Assembly: GCA_004020645.1 (NCBI GenBank)
Contig: SAQL01000026.1
Location: 1 to 64,000, forward strand
Direction: 5' to 3'
Origin: Mesorhizobium sp.
GTDB taxonomy: Bacteria > Pseudomonadota > Alphaproteobacteria > Rhizobiales > Rhizobiaceae
Length of the DNA: 64,000 nt
Positions 7,773-16,984 of the stretch are shown here, piece by piece (the stretch's first letter is position 1; each line of letters opens with the position of its first letter). The notes beneath the pieces are model-generated. The model had not been told where the DNA came from. It made no database searches and saw only the letters and a list, made by a program, of their open reading frames with translations. The translations under genes were made by a program, and so were the position numbers.

Positions 7773-8690
7773 ATGACCACCAGCCATGTTTCGCCCGCCG
7801 ACACGGTCATCTCGGGCAAACGCAAGATCGGCGTGATCCGCCGCCTCGAGCGCTCGTTGCGACCAGGACTGCGAAGTCTTCGCGGTCTGGTCAAGGAGCC
7901 GTTTCTTGCCTGGGCGCATCCGGAAGCACTCGCTTTTTACCGCAGAGCCATGGAAACCGCATATCTGCCGGACGACCTGATCGACGTAGTCCCGCAACTC
8001 AAGATCCTGTATCTCGCCACGCCAAAGGCGGCGAGCAGCCGCATTCGCAGCAACCTTGCAGCCATGATCGGCAACGACACCGTGTCGGGTTGGCGCAGCG
8101 ACCAGAACTGGAAGGTGCACAACCGAAAGGCGTCGAACTTGCAGGCGCCTCGCCATGGCGTCGTGCAGTTCTATCGCATGGCCACAAGTCCCGAAGCCTT
8201 GCGATTCACCTTCGTTCGCAATCCCTATACAAGGCTGTTGTCGTGCTGGGCCGACCAATATCGCGACCGCCCCCTTGTGCCTGGTTATGGCAGGGTGGAG
8301 GTCTATCTAGCCCACCGCGAAAGGGCTGATCCGGCGCTGCCTGTCGGTGCTGACAAGAGCCTGTCCTTTGCAGATTTCGTCGCCTTTGCCTGCACGACGT
8401 CCACATGGCGCATAGACAAGCATTGGCAGAGGCAAAGCGACATCGTCGACCTTCCAGGCGTTGCGTTCGACCTCGTCGGCAAGACCGAGACTTTCGCAAA
8501 GGATTTCGAACGGGTTCTCGATCATGTCGATGCGAGCGACGAGGTAAGACGCGCGGCGATGCCACCTCTGCACACCTCCTCGCGCCGCAGGCTTGCCGAC
8601 TACTTCACGCCAGAACTGGCGGACACTATCTATCGTGCGTATGAGCGCGACTTCGATCAGTTTGGCTATGCGCGCGCGCTTCCAGCGTAA
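7773..8690 (+). CDS. Sulfotransferase, family 2 (carbohydrate sulfotransferase-like)
   Basis: Expected to transfer sulfate from PAPS to a glycan hydroxyl. The 5'-phosphosulfate loop is LATPKAASSRIRSNL (about residue 77) and the 3'-phosphate site is FTFVRNPYTRLLSCW (about 147), the Sulfotransfer_2 pattern. The C-terminus GKTETFAKDFERVLDHV is also typical. ATG at 7773 follows GCGAGGG 8 bases upstream; a TTG at 7767 is less likely. It is the only gene here reading rightward between two leftward blocks, so it has its own promoter in 7599-7772. Confidence 0.8.
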   Translation: MTTSHVSPADTVISGKRKIGVIRRLERSLRPGLRSLRGLVKEPFLAWAHPEALAFYRRAMETAYLPDDLIDVVPQLKILYLATPKAASSRIRSNLAAMIGNDTVSGWRSDQNWKVHNRKASNLQAPRHGVVQFYRMATSPEALRFTFVRNPYTRLLSCWADQYRDRPLVPGYGRVEVYLAHRERADPALPVGADKSLSFADFVAFACTTSTWRIDKHWQRQSDIVDLPGVAFDLVGKTETFAKDFERVLDHVDASDEVRRAAMPPLHTSSRRRLADYFTPELADTIYRAYERDFDQFGYARALPA

Positions 8691-8708
8691 AGCGGTCGCG
8701 CCGCCGTC

Positions 8709-9395
8709 TCAAAGATATCCGAACGCCTGCATCAGGGATTTCCCACGCCCCTCGGTAAGCTCCATCAATTCCTGCTGACCCAGTTCGGTCTTCCAGCGGC
8801 CGCGGCCATCGTAAATTGGCTGGTTCACCTGCTGGTTGCGCAACGCGGCATGCTGGGGTTGCGCATCAAGTGTGAACCATCGTTGCGGGCTCCGATGATA
8901 GTCGAGCAAACTCTGGTCGAACGACAATCCCAGGAAGGTGCAGATCTTTTCGATGGTCGCTTCCGGGTCATCGACAAGATCTTCGTAGCGGTAAATCAGG
9001 ACGTCCGTGCTGCCGCGCTCGGCAAGCACCATTGTGTTGTCCGAAATCCAGCGATCCAGGCTCTCGGTCGCATCGCCAAGCCGCCTGGTCAGCGAAGCAA
9101 CGGTATCGCGCCCATCGCGTACCGGCATCACGAACTTCGCGCCCGGCACCAGACGTCGTATCCGGTCGACACGCCTGATATGACGCGGTGTCTTTTCAAG
9201 CAGCACCGACTTGCCCGCCGCAATGGCCGCCCGTTTCAGCTTCGAGTAGCGATACAGCGCAAGTGGAGCCCATTTGAAAAACACGTTGGTTTCTTCGAAT
9301 GGCAAAAAGACATCGGCATGCGAAGCAAGAATCGTCGCTATCAGCGTGGTGCCGCTATGTCCGCATCCGCAGACAAAGCCTTTGCATCGGATCAA
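8709..9395 (-). CDS. Sulfotransferase, family 3-like
   Basis: A second PAPS-dependent sulfotransferase. The 5'-phosphosulfate-binding loop is CGCGHSGTTLIATIL at the N-terminus and the 3'-phosphate site is VMPVRDGRDTVASLTRR near residue 96; IYRYEDLVDDPEATI follows, as in Sulfotransfer_3 proteins. Length 228, slightly short. The start is a TTG overlapping the stop of the preceding gene (TTGA), so translation is coupled to the sulfotransferase at 9392-10180. It converges with the family 2 gene at 8690, leaving 18 bases. Confidence 0.8.
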   Translation of the reverse strand: MIRCKGFVCGCGHSGTTLIATILASHADVFLPFEETNVFFKWAPLALYRYSKLKRAAIAAGKSVLLEKTPRHIRRVDRIRRLVPGAKFVMPVRDGRDTVASLTRRLGDATESLDRWISDNTMVLAERGSTDVLIYRYEDLVDDPEATIEKICTFLGLSFDQSLLDYHRSPQRWFTLDAQPQHAALRNQQVNQPIYDGRGRWKTELGQQELMELTEGRGKSLMQAFGYL

Positions 9396-10180
9396 TTCAC
9401 ACCTGCCCTGTCGTCGGCATAAGATATGCCATGCCGCTGAAAGGCTTCATCGAGCCGCCCCCAGTAATCGAGCCGCGCAAGCACATTGTCACAAAAGCCT
9501 ACATCATCCGCGCTGAGGTAGTCCAAATAACCACCGACCTTACCTTTTCGAACCTTGAAGCTTTCCGGGTCGTCAGGATTGCGCGGTTGCAATCTCCCGC
9601 CATAGCGCGCACCCAGTTCTCCTGACATTTCAGATTGCTGCATGCGTTTGAACGATCTGCTGACGGCAACATCGGCAAGCTGCGACTCCTCAAAAGGTTT
9701 CCCCAAAAATTTCCCGATGCTGCGCAATGCGTCGTTTGTATCCCGCTGCACATCTTCATAGCGCAGAAGCGCAATCTTTCGCATGTGACTTGCGGCTGCG
9801 AACCACTGCAGGTTGAAAAGGGCAATCTTCTCGACACCGTGTTTGGGGCTTCTTATACAATCGCCGATCGGGCCTGCTTCCAGCCCATGGCGTTTGTTGA
9901 CCTGAAAATATCCAGACACCGCAGTGTCGCGGGGGTCTCGCGTCAGGAACAGAGTCCGTTGCCGTTTGTAGCGAGACTTGTCGGGGCTGATCTGCGCAAT
10001 GTCACGCAGATCCTTGTGGTCGGAACCGTCATGCGTGTAAGCCGCATCGACACCCAGATCGTCAAGCATTACTCGCAGCCAGGTCCGCCCGGATTTGGGA
10101 AACGAGACGACAAGGAGGGGCGGCTTTCTTGCAAAAAAGTTGGAAAACAAACTCAACTTGCGGACTCCGATTGCGGGCAC
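9392..10180 (-). CDS. Sulfotransferase, family 1
   Basis: Third sulfotransferase of the locus. The P-loop-like 5'-PSB site is VVSFPKSGRTWLRVML (about residue 24) and the 3'-phosphate site FLTRDPRDTAVSGYF (about residue 77), the canonical Sulfotransfer_1 signatures. LLRYEDVQRDTNDALRSI and a C-terminal RKGKVGGYLDY (the RKG..G..K/W-type coenzyme loop) are also present. GTG start at 10180, 262 residues. It follows the GT-B-like gene at 10195 by 14 bases, so they are co-transcribed. Acceptor unknown. Confidence 0.85.
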   Translation of the reverse strand: MPAIGVRKLSLFSNFFARKPPLLVVSFPKSGRTWLRVMLDDLGVDAAYTHDGSDHKDLRDIAQISPDKSRYKRQRTLFLTRDPRDTAVSGYFQVNKRHGLEAGPIGDCIRSPKHGVEKIALFNLQWFAAASHMRKIALLRYEDVQRDTNDALRSIGKFLGKPFEESQLADVAVSRSFKRMQQSEMSGELGARYGGRLQPRNPDDPESFKVRKGKVGGYLDYLSADDVGFCDNVLARLDYWGRLDEAFQRHGISYADDRAGVN

Positions 10181-10194
10181 TTTGATCGAGCAGA

Positions 10195-11277
10195 TCAGCG
10201 ATCGTAAATATCGATTAAGGCATTGGCGATCCGTTGCGAAGCCGGCACCTTTGGATCAATCGACAGATTGGCATTGAGGAAGTCCCGGCTTTGCTCAAAA
10301 TAAGTCGGCCTTGCCCTGACCGCAGCGCGGATATCCTCGACAAGGTCATGCTCCGACAATGTTGGTTTGAAAGCGCCCATAGGCCTGTCGAACTCGACCA
10401 TGGGCGAAACCAGCGGAAACAGGACCACCGGAATGCCGCAGGCGATTGCTTCGTAAACAGTGGTGCTTGGGCGCGTTACGAGCGCCAGAGCGTCCGGGAG
10501 CAGCTGTGCGAAATCCAGGGTCGATTTGTTCGGCATATCGACTTTTGCGAACATCGTGGGGTGGACGCTAACGACATAGGCAAGGCCGAGTTTCGCGCAT
10601 GCGGCTGTCACGGCTTCAATCGCTTGGCGATCTGCGGGCTCTTCGATATCCCCCTTGAAGTTGACCAGCACAAAAAGCCCTTCATCGTGCCTGGCGCCAG
10701 CGCTTCCGACGGCACGCTCAATGACCGGGGAGCCGACAACGTATGTCGGCTGTCGTCTTTGCTGCAGCGCCGCTGGTCCCATCGACAGGATGTAGTCGGC
10801 TCTCACAAATCGATGCGGCTGCAGCAGTCGCGCACCTCCGATCAGGCCGACCACACGGACCATGCCGAAGTTGATGGAGTCGATGAATCGCCTGAAGAAT
10901 TGCGGCGCATAGTCATTTCCAGTCACCAGCATGTCGCCGGGTCTGATCATCCGCTCGAGCTCGGCAAAGCCGATATGCGATATTCCCCGGGCGTTGAGTT
11001 CAGGTTGCGCTACGCCGCCGCGTTTCAATCCATCGAGATGCGCGAACACGCAGCGGATGCCGCGGTCACCCAGAATTTCTGCCGCGTCAGCCAGCAGCCG
11101 AACATTGTTGCGGTTGTGTGGGACGAAGTAGACAGTCCTCGTCGCTGCCCTGCCGCGAGCGTAGATACGCCCGCGCTTGAACAGATTTCCTGGATGCACA
11201 AGCCGGTACGCCGCGAGGAGCCGCTGCACAAAGCCTTCGCTGACAGGAGAAGCCGCCTTGGTTCTCGACCTACCCAA
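10195..11277 (-). CDS. GT-B-fold glycosyltransferase-like protein
   Basis: I do not recognise a precise family. The N-terminal half has TVYFVPHNRNNVRLLADAA and GDMLVTGNDYAPQFF; the C-terminal half has LVTRPSTTVYEAIACGIPVV, the nucleotide-sugar-site pattern of GT-B enzymes such as UDP-GlcNAc 2-epimerases or CDP-glycerol-type transferases. 360 residues from a TTG at 11277; this start is uncertain because no strong ribosome binding site is visible. It lies between the GT9-like tandem and two sulfotransferases on the same strand, supporting a role in the same glycan. Confidence 0.6.
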   Translation of the reverse strand: MGRSRTKAASPVSEGFVQRLLAAYRLVHPGNLFKRGRIYARGRAATRTVYFVPHNRNNVRLLADAAEILGDRGIRCVFAHLDGLKRGGVAQPELNARGISHIGFAELERMIRPGDMLVTGNDYAPQFFRRFIDSINFGMVRVVGLIGGARLLQPHRFVRADYILSMGPAALQQRRQPTYVVGSPVIERAVGSAGARHDEGLFVLVNFKGDIEEPADRQAIEAVTAACAKLGLAYVVSVHPTMFAKVDMPNKSTLDFAQLLPDALALVTRPSTTVYEAIACGIPVVLFPLVSPMVEFDRPMGAFKPTLSEHDLVEDIRAAVRARPTYFEQSRDFLNANLSIDPKVPASQRIANALIDIYDR

Positions 11278-11419
11278 AGATATGCATCGCCTCTTTTCCG
11301 TGAAATTCAGAACGGCCGCCCGCCGGGTAGTTTACAATGCTCTCGCCGTCAAGAAAGGCGCTTGACTACTTCGCCGGCTGTGACCTGCCTGGCACCTCGC
11401 GATGCCTTGCGTGGTGGAT

Positions 11420-12595
11420 TCAAGTAGCGCTGATGAGTGAGCCCATGTGGTTTTGTGCGTCTTCCATCACCGCGGCCCAAGGCCGTTCCCGTTTCGAGAC
11501 CAGCACGGCGGAAGGATAGTAGGGTGTGCGATCGCCCTCGACCGGCCAGGAACGTTTGAAACCATCGCCAAGGATAAAGACCGACGGGATGCCGAGCGCA
11601 CCTGCGAGATGCGCCCCGGTATTGCTGATGGTTACCACGGCGTCCATCGCGGCAACCTGCGCCGCGAAAAGGTCCATATCGACGAGTTGGTCGATTGATC
11701 CGTCATGGAGAATGCGCGCGAGTTCGCCATCGGTCAGGATCTTCAGGTCGGACGCGACCTGGCCATATTGCAGCGAAACGAACCGGAGGTCGGGACGGCT
11801 GACAAGCCCGCGCCATGCCGTAAGTGGCGGCAGGTCCTTGCCGGGATTGGAGCTGCCCCATGCGATGCCGACCAACGGCCGGCCATCCTTCCGATAGCGA
11901 GCGCGAAGTTCAGCGACCCGCGCCGGATCCGGCTTCAGCGGGACGAAATTCTCCCGGATCGTGGTCTCATCTGTCTCGAACACGGCAGTCAAATGCTGAA
12001 CGCCCGCAAAGGCCTGGGCCTCGCCATAGGCGGCCTTGTTCCCCGGACCGACAGCTCGCACATCGGCGGCGGGAAATGTCCGCTGAAAGAGCGGCACCAA
12101 CCGGTGCTCGACCAGGACGATCAAACGAGCGGCCCGGGCGAGCGCGCGGCCGACGGAACTCGCATGATGGATCGCGGTGGCCAGACCCTGCTTTTCGGTC
12201 TCCATCAGATCGACGAGCAGGACCTTATCCGAGATATCCTGGCCGAGCCATTCGCCGTTGACGCGGCCCTCAACGATGTGGCGCCGGGCGATCTTGAGTT
12301 CGGCCGCCGGGCCGTAGGCGCCCATACGCATCAGCGCCTTGCTAAGCTCGTCGAGCAGGCGAACCTCGCCCCGCGACTTCGCTATCGACCCCAGAGCCAG
12401 GGCTTTCGGCAGCGCTGCCGACCAATCGCGCGCCTCGACGCTTCGCCGATAATCCGCCATCTGATCGGCAATGTCGCCATCACGCCAGCGAAGGAAAAGC
12501 TGCCGCCGGTGGCGACGGAACCAGACCTTGTAGTTGTAGCCTGCAAGCGCGACACCGCGGCGGAACCGGCGAAGGAGTTGGCTACCGGCCATCAT
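11420..12595 (-). CDS. GT9-like glycosyltransferase paralogue 1 (TPR-like N-terminus)
   Basis: The C-terminal half has a GT-B fold like heptosyltransferases: PLVGIAWGSSNPGKDLP, FVSLQYGQV, and DAVVTISNTGAHLAGALG followed by PSVFIL, the nucleotide-sugar-binding end. The N-terminal third is helical and TPR-like (RSVEARDWSAALPKALALG). The open frame extends to 12664, but the ATG pair at 12592-12595 has GGAG just ahead and fits better. It overlaps the end of paralogue 2 by about 14 bases. No catalytic assignment is possible beyond the fold. Confidence 0.7.
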   Translation of the reverse strand: MMAGSQLLRRFRRGVALAGYNYKVWFRRHRRQLFLRWRDGDIADQMADYRRSVEARDWSAALPKALALGSIAKSRGEVRLLDELSKALMRMGAYGPAAELKIARRHIVEGRVNGEWLGQDISDKVLLVDLMETEKQGLATAIHHASSVGRALARAARLIVLVEHRLVPLFQRTFPAADVRAVGPGNKAAYGEAQAFAGVQHLTAVFETDETTIRENFVPLKPDPARVAELRARYRKDGRPLVGIAWGSSNPGKDLPPLTAWRGLVSRPDLRFVSLQYGQVASDLKILTDGELARILHDGSIDQLVDMDLFAAQVAAMDAVVTISNTGAHLAGALGIPSVFILGDGFKRSWPVEGDRTPYYPSAVLVSKRERPWAAVMEDAQNHMGSLISAT

Positions 12596-13769
12596 CAACT
12601 CCATCGATGATTTGTGTAACCCGTTTGCCTGCTTCCTGCATTGCAGACGCCCATGCCTGGCCATCCTTTCGAACCAGCCGAACGTTTGGATATGTGGCTA
12701 CCGTCTCGCCGAAGGCAGGCCACGACAGCCGAAACCCATCGTCGAGCATGACCACAGTCGGGACGCCAAGCGCTCCCGCCAGATTGGCGCCGGTATTGCT
12801 GATCGTCACCACCGCATCGAGCGCCGCGATTTGCGCGGCAAAGCGGTCCATATCCGACAACTGGTCAACGGAAGCGTCATGGATGATGCGTCCCGGCGCC
12901 CAGCGTTCGAATTCGGAGAGCGCTGGCCCGACATCGCCATACTGCATACTGACGAAACGTCCCGGCAGATTGCCGAGCAGCGCCCGCCAATCATCCAGAG
13001 CCGGCAGGTCCTTGCTCTTGTTCAGGCTTCCCCAGGCGAAGCCAATCAGAGGACCCGGGCCACGATCGAGATAGGCGCTGCGCAACTGGGCGACCAGTCG
13101 GCGATCCGGCTCCAATGGAAGGAAGGGCGCGCGTGCTGTCGGCTCATCCGGCCAGAAGTGCTTCGCCAGTGTTTCGAAGCAGGCGAAGACATCGGCGTCC
13201 ATCGCCGCCACCTCCCCTTCTCCTTCTAGCCTGACATCGAGCGCAGGATATGTTCTGCGATAAAGTGGCGCCAATCGCGGCTCGACAAAGACGGTGCATC
13301 GATCGGCAGCTGCGATCACCGGCCCAAGCAGCGATGCGAACTGGAGGAAGATTGCAAGATCACCTTCGCGCCGCTCGACGGCAAGCCGGCGACCCGCAAG
13401 ATCACTGCCATCCCATTCGGGCCGGCCGGGCACTTGCTTGCTCGACGCGATCAACTGCCAGGCGCGATTCCCAGCGCCAAGACGTCTCAGTCCACGCCCG
13501 GCTTTTTTGACGAGCCCGGGATCGCCAAGCTGCTCACCAAGCAGGCCGAGTGCCAGCGCATGATCCCGGGCCGCCTGCCAGTCACGCCGCTCGACGCTCT
13601 GCGCCATCAGGCTCATATGCCGTTCGACGCTTTCGTCAGCATGGCGCGAGGGACGCCTGAAAAATTTCTTCGCCCGATCAAGAACCTTCTGCAGCCGCTG
13701 GCCGTCAACGCCTTGCGGGCGCAGGTCGGCGGCTTTTGCCTTTTCAAGGATGGACCGTCTGCTCGGCAC
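12582..13769 (-). CDS. GT9-like glycosyltransferase paralogue 2
   Basis: Same architecture as its two neighbours: helical TPR-like N-terminus (SVERRDWQAARDHALALG), then PLIGFAWGSLNKSKDLP, RFVSMQYGDV, and DAVVTISNTGANLAGALG. The open frame begins at a TTG (13781) overlapping the stop of paralogue 3, but GTG at 13769 has GAGGG 5 bases upstream and is the better start. About 395 residues. Sequence between the paralogues is shared even at DNA level in the segment encoding the SNTG motif, so they arose by tandem duplication. Confidence 0.7.
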   Translation of the reverse strand: MPSRRSILEKAKAADLRPQGVDGQRLQKVLDRAKKFFRRPSRHADESVERHMSLMAQSVERRDWQAARDHALALGLLGEQLGDPGLVKKAGRGLRRLGAGNRAWQLIASSKQVPGRPEWDGSDLAGRRLAVERREGDLAIFLQFASLLGPVIAAADRCTVFVEPRLAPLYRRTYPALDVRLEGEGEVAAMDADVFACFETLAKHFWPDEPTARAPFLPLEPDRRLVAQLRSAYLDRGPGPLIGFAWGSLNKSKDLPALDDWRALLGNLPGRFVSMQYGDVGPALSEFERWAPGRIIHDASVDQLSDMDRFAAQIAALDAVVTISNTGANLAGALGVPTVVMLDDGFRLSWPAFGETVATYPNVRLVRKDGQAWASAMQEAGKRVTQIIDGVDDGR

Positions 13770-13777
13770 AGCGACCC

Positions 13778-14950
13778 TCAACTATCGCTAGACAGCGTCG
13801 AACGCGCCGTCAGAATTGACGAGAGGCGCCGCCCGACGTCGTCGAGCACCACCGGCCACGCACGTCCTTCCTTGCGCATGACGACGCCGTTCGGATACCA
13901 GGGCGTTCGATCGCCAATCACTGGCCACGCTGTCTGAAAATTGTCATCGATCAGGAAAATGGTCGGCACACCGAGTGCTCCGGTCAGATGGGCCGCCGTA
14001 TTGCTGATCGTTACGACGGCATCGAGTGCGGCGATCTGCGCGGCGAAACGGTCCATATCAACCATCTGGTCGACACTGTCATCATAGATAAGGCGCGCGT
14101 CATTGCCGTTGCGCAGGCGCCGCAGCGCCGGCTTGATCTGTCCGTACTGGAGGGAAACGAATGTCGCGTGTGTCCGGGCGATGAACCGTGCCCATTCGGG
14201 GAAATCAGGCACGTCCTTGGTGTGGGATTTGCTGCCCCAGGACAGACCAACCAGTGGCAGATCCGTCATCGAGCGATAGCGCTTGCGGAATGTCTCGACG
14301 AGTTCAGGATTTGCCCGCAGCGGCACGAAATCGGCGGCAAGTGTTTCGGCATCGCGGCCGAAAACCCAGGCGAGATTTTCGAAGGTCGCAAATTTGTCGC
14401 CAACGACATTCTGCTGCGCTGGGACCACGGTCGCATTCGGGAACGTCCTCTGTACAAGCGATACAAGGCGCGGCTCGACCCGAATTGTCGCGCTTTGCGC
14501 ACACGCAGCGGCGGCTCCGGCCAGTCGCGCATGGCGGATAACCCGGCCAAGACTGCGAGGGTCATCCTCTACAAGATCGATCAGCAGTGTATCCGAACCG
14601 AGGTCTTCTCCAGTCCACTCGTTGGCACCTTTCCCTTTTCGTTGCCGGCGAGCGGAAAGCCGAAGCTCGGCCGCCCGCGCGAACTTGCCCAGCCGTTCGA
14701 ACGCCTGGCCTGCCTTCTGCATCAGCTCCGGGTCACGGGCGCGGTCGGCCATGATGGCCATTTCATTGGTACTTGCTTCAAGCCCTGTCCAGTCCCGGCG
14801 CGCGATCAGCGCGTCGATCCTGGCCTGCTGCTCAAGAACGGGCTTGGAGCCGGTAAACAGCCCCCGCACGGCCTTTGTGTATCGGCGTAACTGCAGGCCC
14901 AATCCACCAATTACGTACCGGATATAGGAACCGTGGTAAAAACTGGTCAT
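13778..14950 (-). CDS. GT9-like glycosyltransferase paralogue 3
   Basis: First of the three tandem copies in transcription order, starting 7 bases after the ABC exporter gene. Motifs parallel to the others: LIARRDWTGLEASTNEM in the helical N-terminus, PLVGLSWGSKSHTKDVP, FVSLQYGQI, DAVVTISNTAAHLTGALG and PTIFLIDDNF. ATG at 14950; 390 residues. Co-transcription with the exporter suggests these enzymes act on the exported molecule or its carrier. An alternative is protein O-glycosylation, since SPINDLY-like TPR glycosyltransferases have a similar layout. Confidence 0.72.
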   Translation of the reverse strand: MTSFYHGSYIRYVIGGLGLQLRRYTKAVRGLFTGSKPVLEQQARIDALIARRDWTGLEASTNEMAIMADRARDPELMQKAGQAFERLGKFARAAELRLSARRQRKGKGANEWTGEDLGSDTLLIDLVEDDPRSLGRVIRHARLAGAAAACAQSATIRVEPRLVSLVQRTFPNATVVPAQQNVVGDKFATFENLAWVFGRDAETLAADFVPLRANPELVETFRKRYRSMTDLPLVGLSWGSKSHTKDVPDFPEWARFIARTHATFVSLQYGQIKPALRRLRNGNDARLIYDDSVDQMVDMDRFAAQIAALDAVVTISNTAAHLTGALGVPTIFLIDDNFQTAWPVIGDRTPWYPNGVVMRKEGRAWPVVLDDVGRRLSSILTARSTLSSDS

Positions 14951-14956
14951 CGGCCT

Positions 14957-16762
14957 TCAGCGCGATACGCTCTGCCGCAGCGTTTTGCCGCCTTCGACGA
15001 TCGGAGCGGACGCTTCCAGATGGAAGATCGAGCGATAGATTTCGCTGCGCTCGGCAAGCTCGTCGTGAGTCCCGGAGTCCGTGAGCATGCCAGCGTCAAA
15101 TACCAGAATACGATCGGCCGCCTTGATGGTTGAAAGCCTGTGCGCAATGCAGATCACCGTGCGCTGAAATGCATCGTCGAACGCAGCCTCCATGACCGCC
15201 CGTTCGTTTTCGCCGTCGAGCGCGGACGTTGCTTCATCGTAGACAATCACCGGAGCATTTTTGAGCAGGGCGCGCGCGATGGCAACGCGTTGTTTCTGCC
15301 CGCCCGACAGATTGGTGCCGCTCGGCCCGACAAGCGTGTCGAGCCCGTTTTCCAGGTTGGAGGCAAAGCTGGTGACCCGGGCGAGGTCCGCCGCGGACTC
15401 GATCTCCCGATCGGTGGCGTTCGGGCGTCCGTCACGAATGTTGTCACGGATCGAGCCTTCGAACAGGAAGACGTCCTGTGACACCAGTGCGATATTGTCG
15501 CGAACGTCGGAGAGGCTGATCTTCGAAATATCCCTTCCGTCGAGGAGAATCCTGCCCTTGTCCGGCTCCATCAGGCGCAGGACAAGATTGACGATGGTTG
15601 TCTTGCCGGCGCCGGAGCGGCCGACGATCGCCAGCTTCTCACGAGGTCGCACCTCGAAGGAAACACCGTGCAGCGCCGGGCTGTTGCCGCCATAGGTGAA
15701 GGCGACATCTTCAAAACGGATGCTGCCCTCGACATCGGTGAGATGCTCGCCCGCGGTTGCGAGTTGTCGCTGTTCGGGGGTATCGATCAAATCATACATC
15801 TGCTCGACGGCCACCATTTGCTTCTGGATGTCGACATTGACCCGGGCGAGCCGCTTAACGGGCTCATAGGCAAGCATAAAGGCGGTTATGAAGCCCATGA
15901 ATTCGCCCGGCGTCTTGCCGTTGCCGAGGGTCTGCCAACTGGCATACATAACGAAAAGGCCGATGATGAAACCGCCGCCGGTCTCCATCAATGGACTCAT
16001 CAACGCCGATGTCCGGTTGATCTGGATGCCGCGCCTTTCCATCTTGCCGACGGCCTTTGCGAAGCTGGCGGCTGCCTTGTCTTCGAGTTGGAAGGACTTG
16101 ATGGTGCGGATGCCTTCGACGGCTTCCGTGCCGATCGACTGGACCAGTGCAGCCAACTCCGTCTCACCCCTTGCCAGCGCCTTGAGCTTCCTGGTTATGG
16201 CGCCCACCGATAGGAACAGCAGCGGTAGAACCGTCACGGATATCAGCGACATCACCGGATCCTGCTTGACCATGACGCTTGCCAGGGCAATCAGCTTGAG
16301 CACATCGGAGACAGAGCTGCTTGTGAGGGTGAGAATAACGGCGGCCCCGGCGCGCGCGTTGAACATGATCTTGGAGACGAATTTCGCCGGATGCTGGTTG
16401 GCGAACCGGCCGATGTCGAAACGCACCATTCGGGAAAACTGTCGATTTTGAAGGTCCGAAACGATAGCCCGGCGAATCTTCCCCGTCGTAATAGTCTGGC
16501 AGTAGTCAGCGATCCCTTTGATCAGGAAAATGCCGATAATCACGAGGCTGATACCCCATGCGGCGGCAGCGTTCCGATCCACATAAATGGTATTGACCAT
16601 GACACTCATGATCCAAGCCGTTGCGCCGGTCGCCACCGCAGCGGCGATCGAACACAGCAAACCTGTCACATACAGCGTCTTATGCGGTGGCAGGTTTTCG
16701 ACGATCAGGCGCTTGACCGGCGGATACGTCAGGGCCGCTGAAATTCGTTTCTTTGCGCTCAT
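14957..16762 (-). CDS. ABC exporter, MsbA-like half-transporter
   Basis: Homodimeric lipid or glycolipid flippase type. Six-helix membrane domain (about residues 20-310), then an ATPase with Walker A VGRSGAGKTTIV, signature NLSGGQKQRVAIARAL, Walker B VIVYDEATSALD and switch region CIAHRLSTIK. ATG at 16762 (MSAKKRISAALTY) is preferred over upstream frames because it begins the conserved cytoplasmic segment; about 601 residues, typical. It heads a leftward operon with the three GT9-like genes and faces the GSCFA gene. Likely cargo is a lipid-linked saccharide, inferred from neighbours. Confidence 0.82.
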   Translation of the reverse strand: MSAKKRISAALTYPPVKRLIVENLPPHKTLYVTGLLCSIAAAVATGATAWIMSVMVNTIYVDRNAAAAWGISLVIIGIFLIKGIADYCQTITTGKIRRAIVSDLQNRQFSRMVRFDIGRFANQHPAKFVSKIMFNARAGAAVILTLTSSSVSDVLKLIALASVMVKQDPVMSLISVTVLPLLFLSVGAITRKLKALARGETELAALVQSIGTEAVEGIRTIKSFQLEDKAAASFAKAVGKMERRGIQINRTSALMSPLMETGGGFIIGLFVMYASWQTLGNGKTPGEFMGFITAFMLAYEPVKRLARVNVDIQKQMVAVEQMYDLIDTPEQRQLATAGEHLTDVEGSIRFEDVAFTYGGNSPALHGVSFEVRPREKLAIVGRSGAGKTTIVNLVLRLMEPDKGRILLDGRDISKISLSDVRDNIALVSQDVFLFEGSIRDNIRDGRPNATDREIESAADLARVTSFASNLENGLDTLVGPSGTNLSGGQKQRVAIARALLKNAPVIVYDEATSALDGENERAVMEAAFDDAFQRTVICIAHRLSTIKAADRILVFDAGMLTDSGTHDELAERSEIYRSIFHLEASAPIVEGGKTLRQSVSR

Positions 16763-16984
16763 TCCGTTTCCCGATGCGATGTATCGTTTTTGTGACGACC
16801 CTCGCTCCTGCCGATCCATGAAATTCTCTCGACGCCGTCACACATGCGCCAAACTGGTACCTGACGTCTGACTTCGTTCGAAGTTATAGTCAATCTTGAA
16901 TCCTCCTGATTGCGGCTGGCAGCGAAGCGGACTAAATGTCGGGCATTGCTGTCGGCGGCCGGCTATGAAGATCATGGAGCTATT

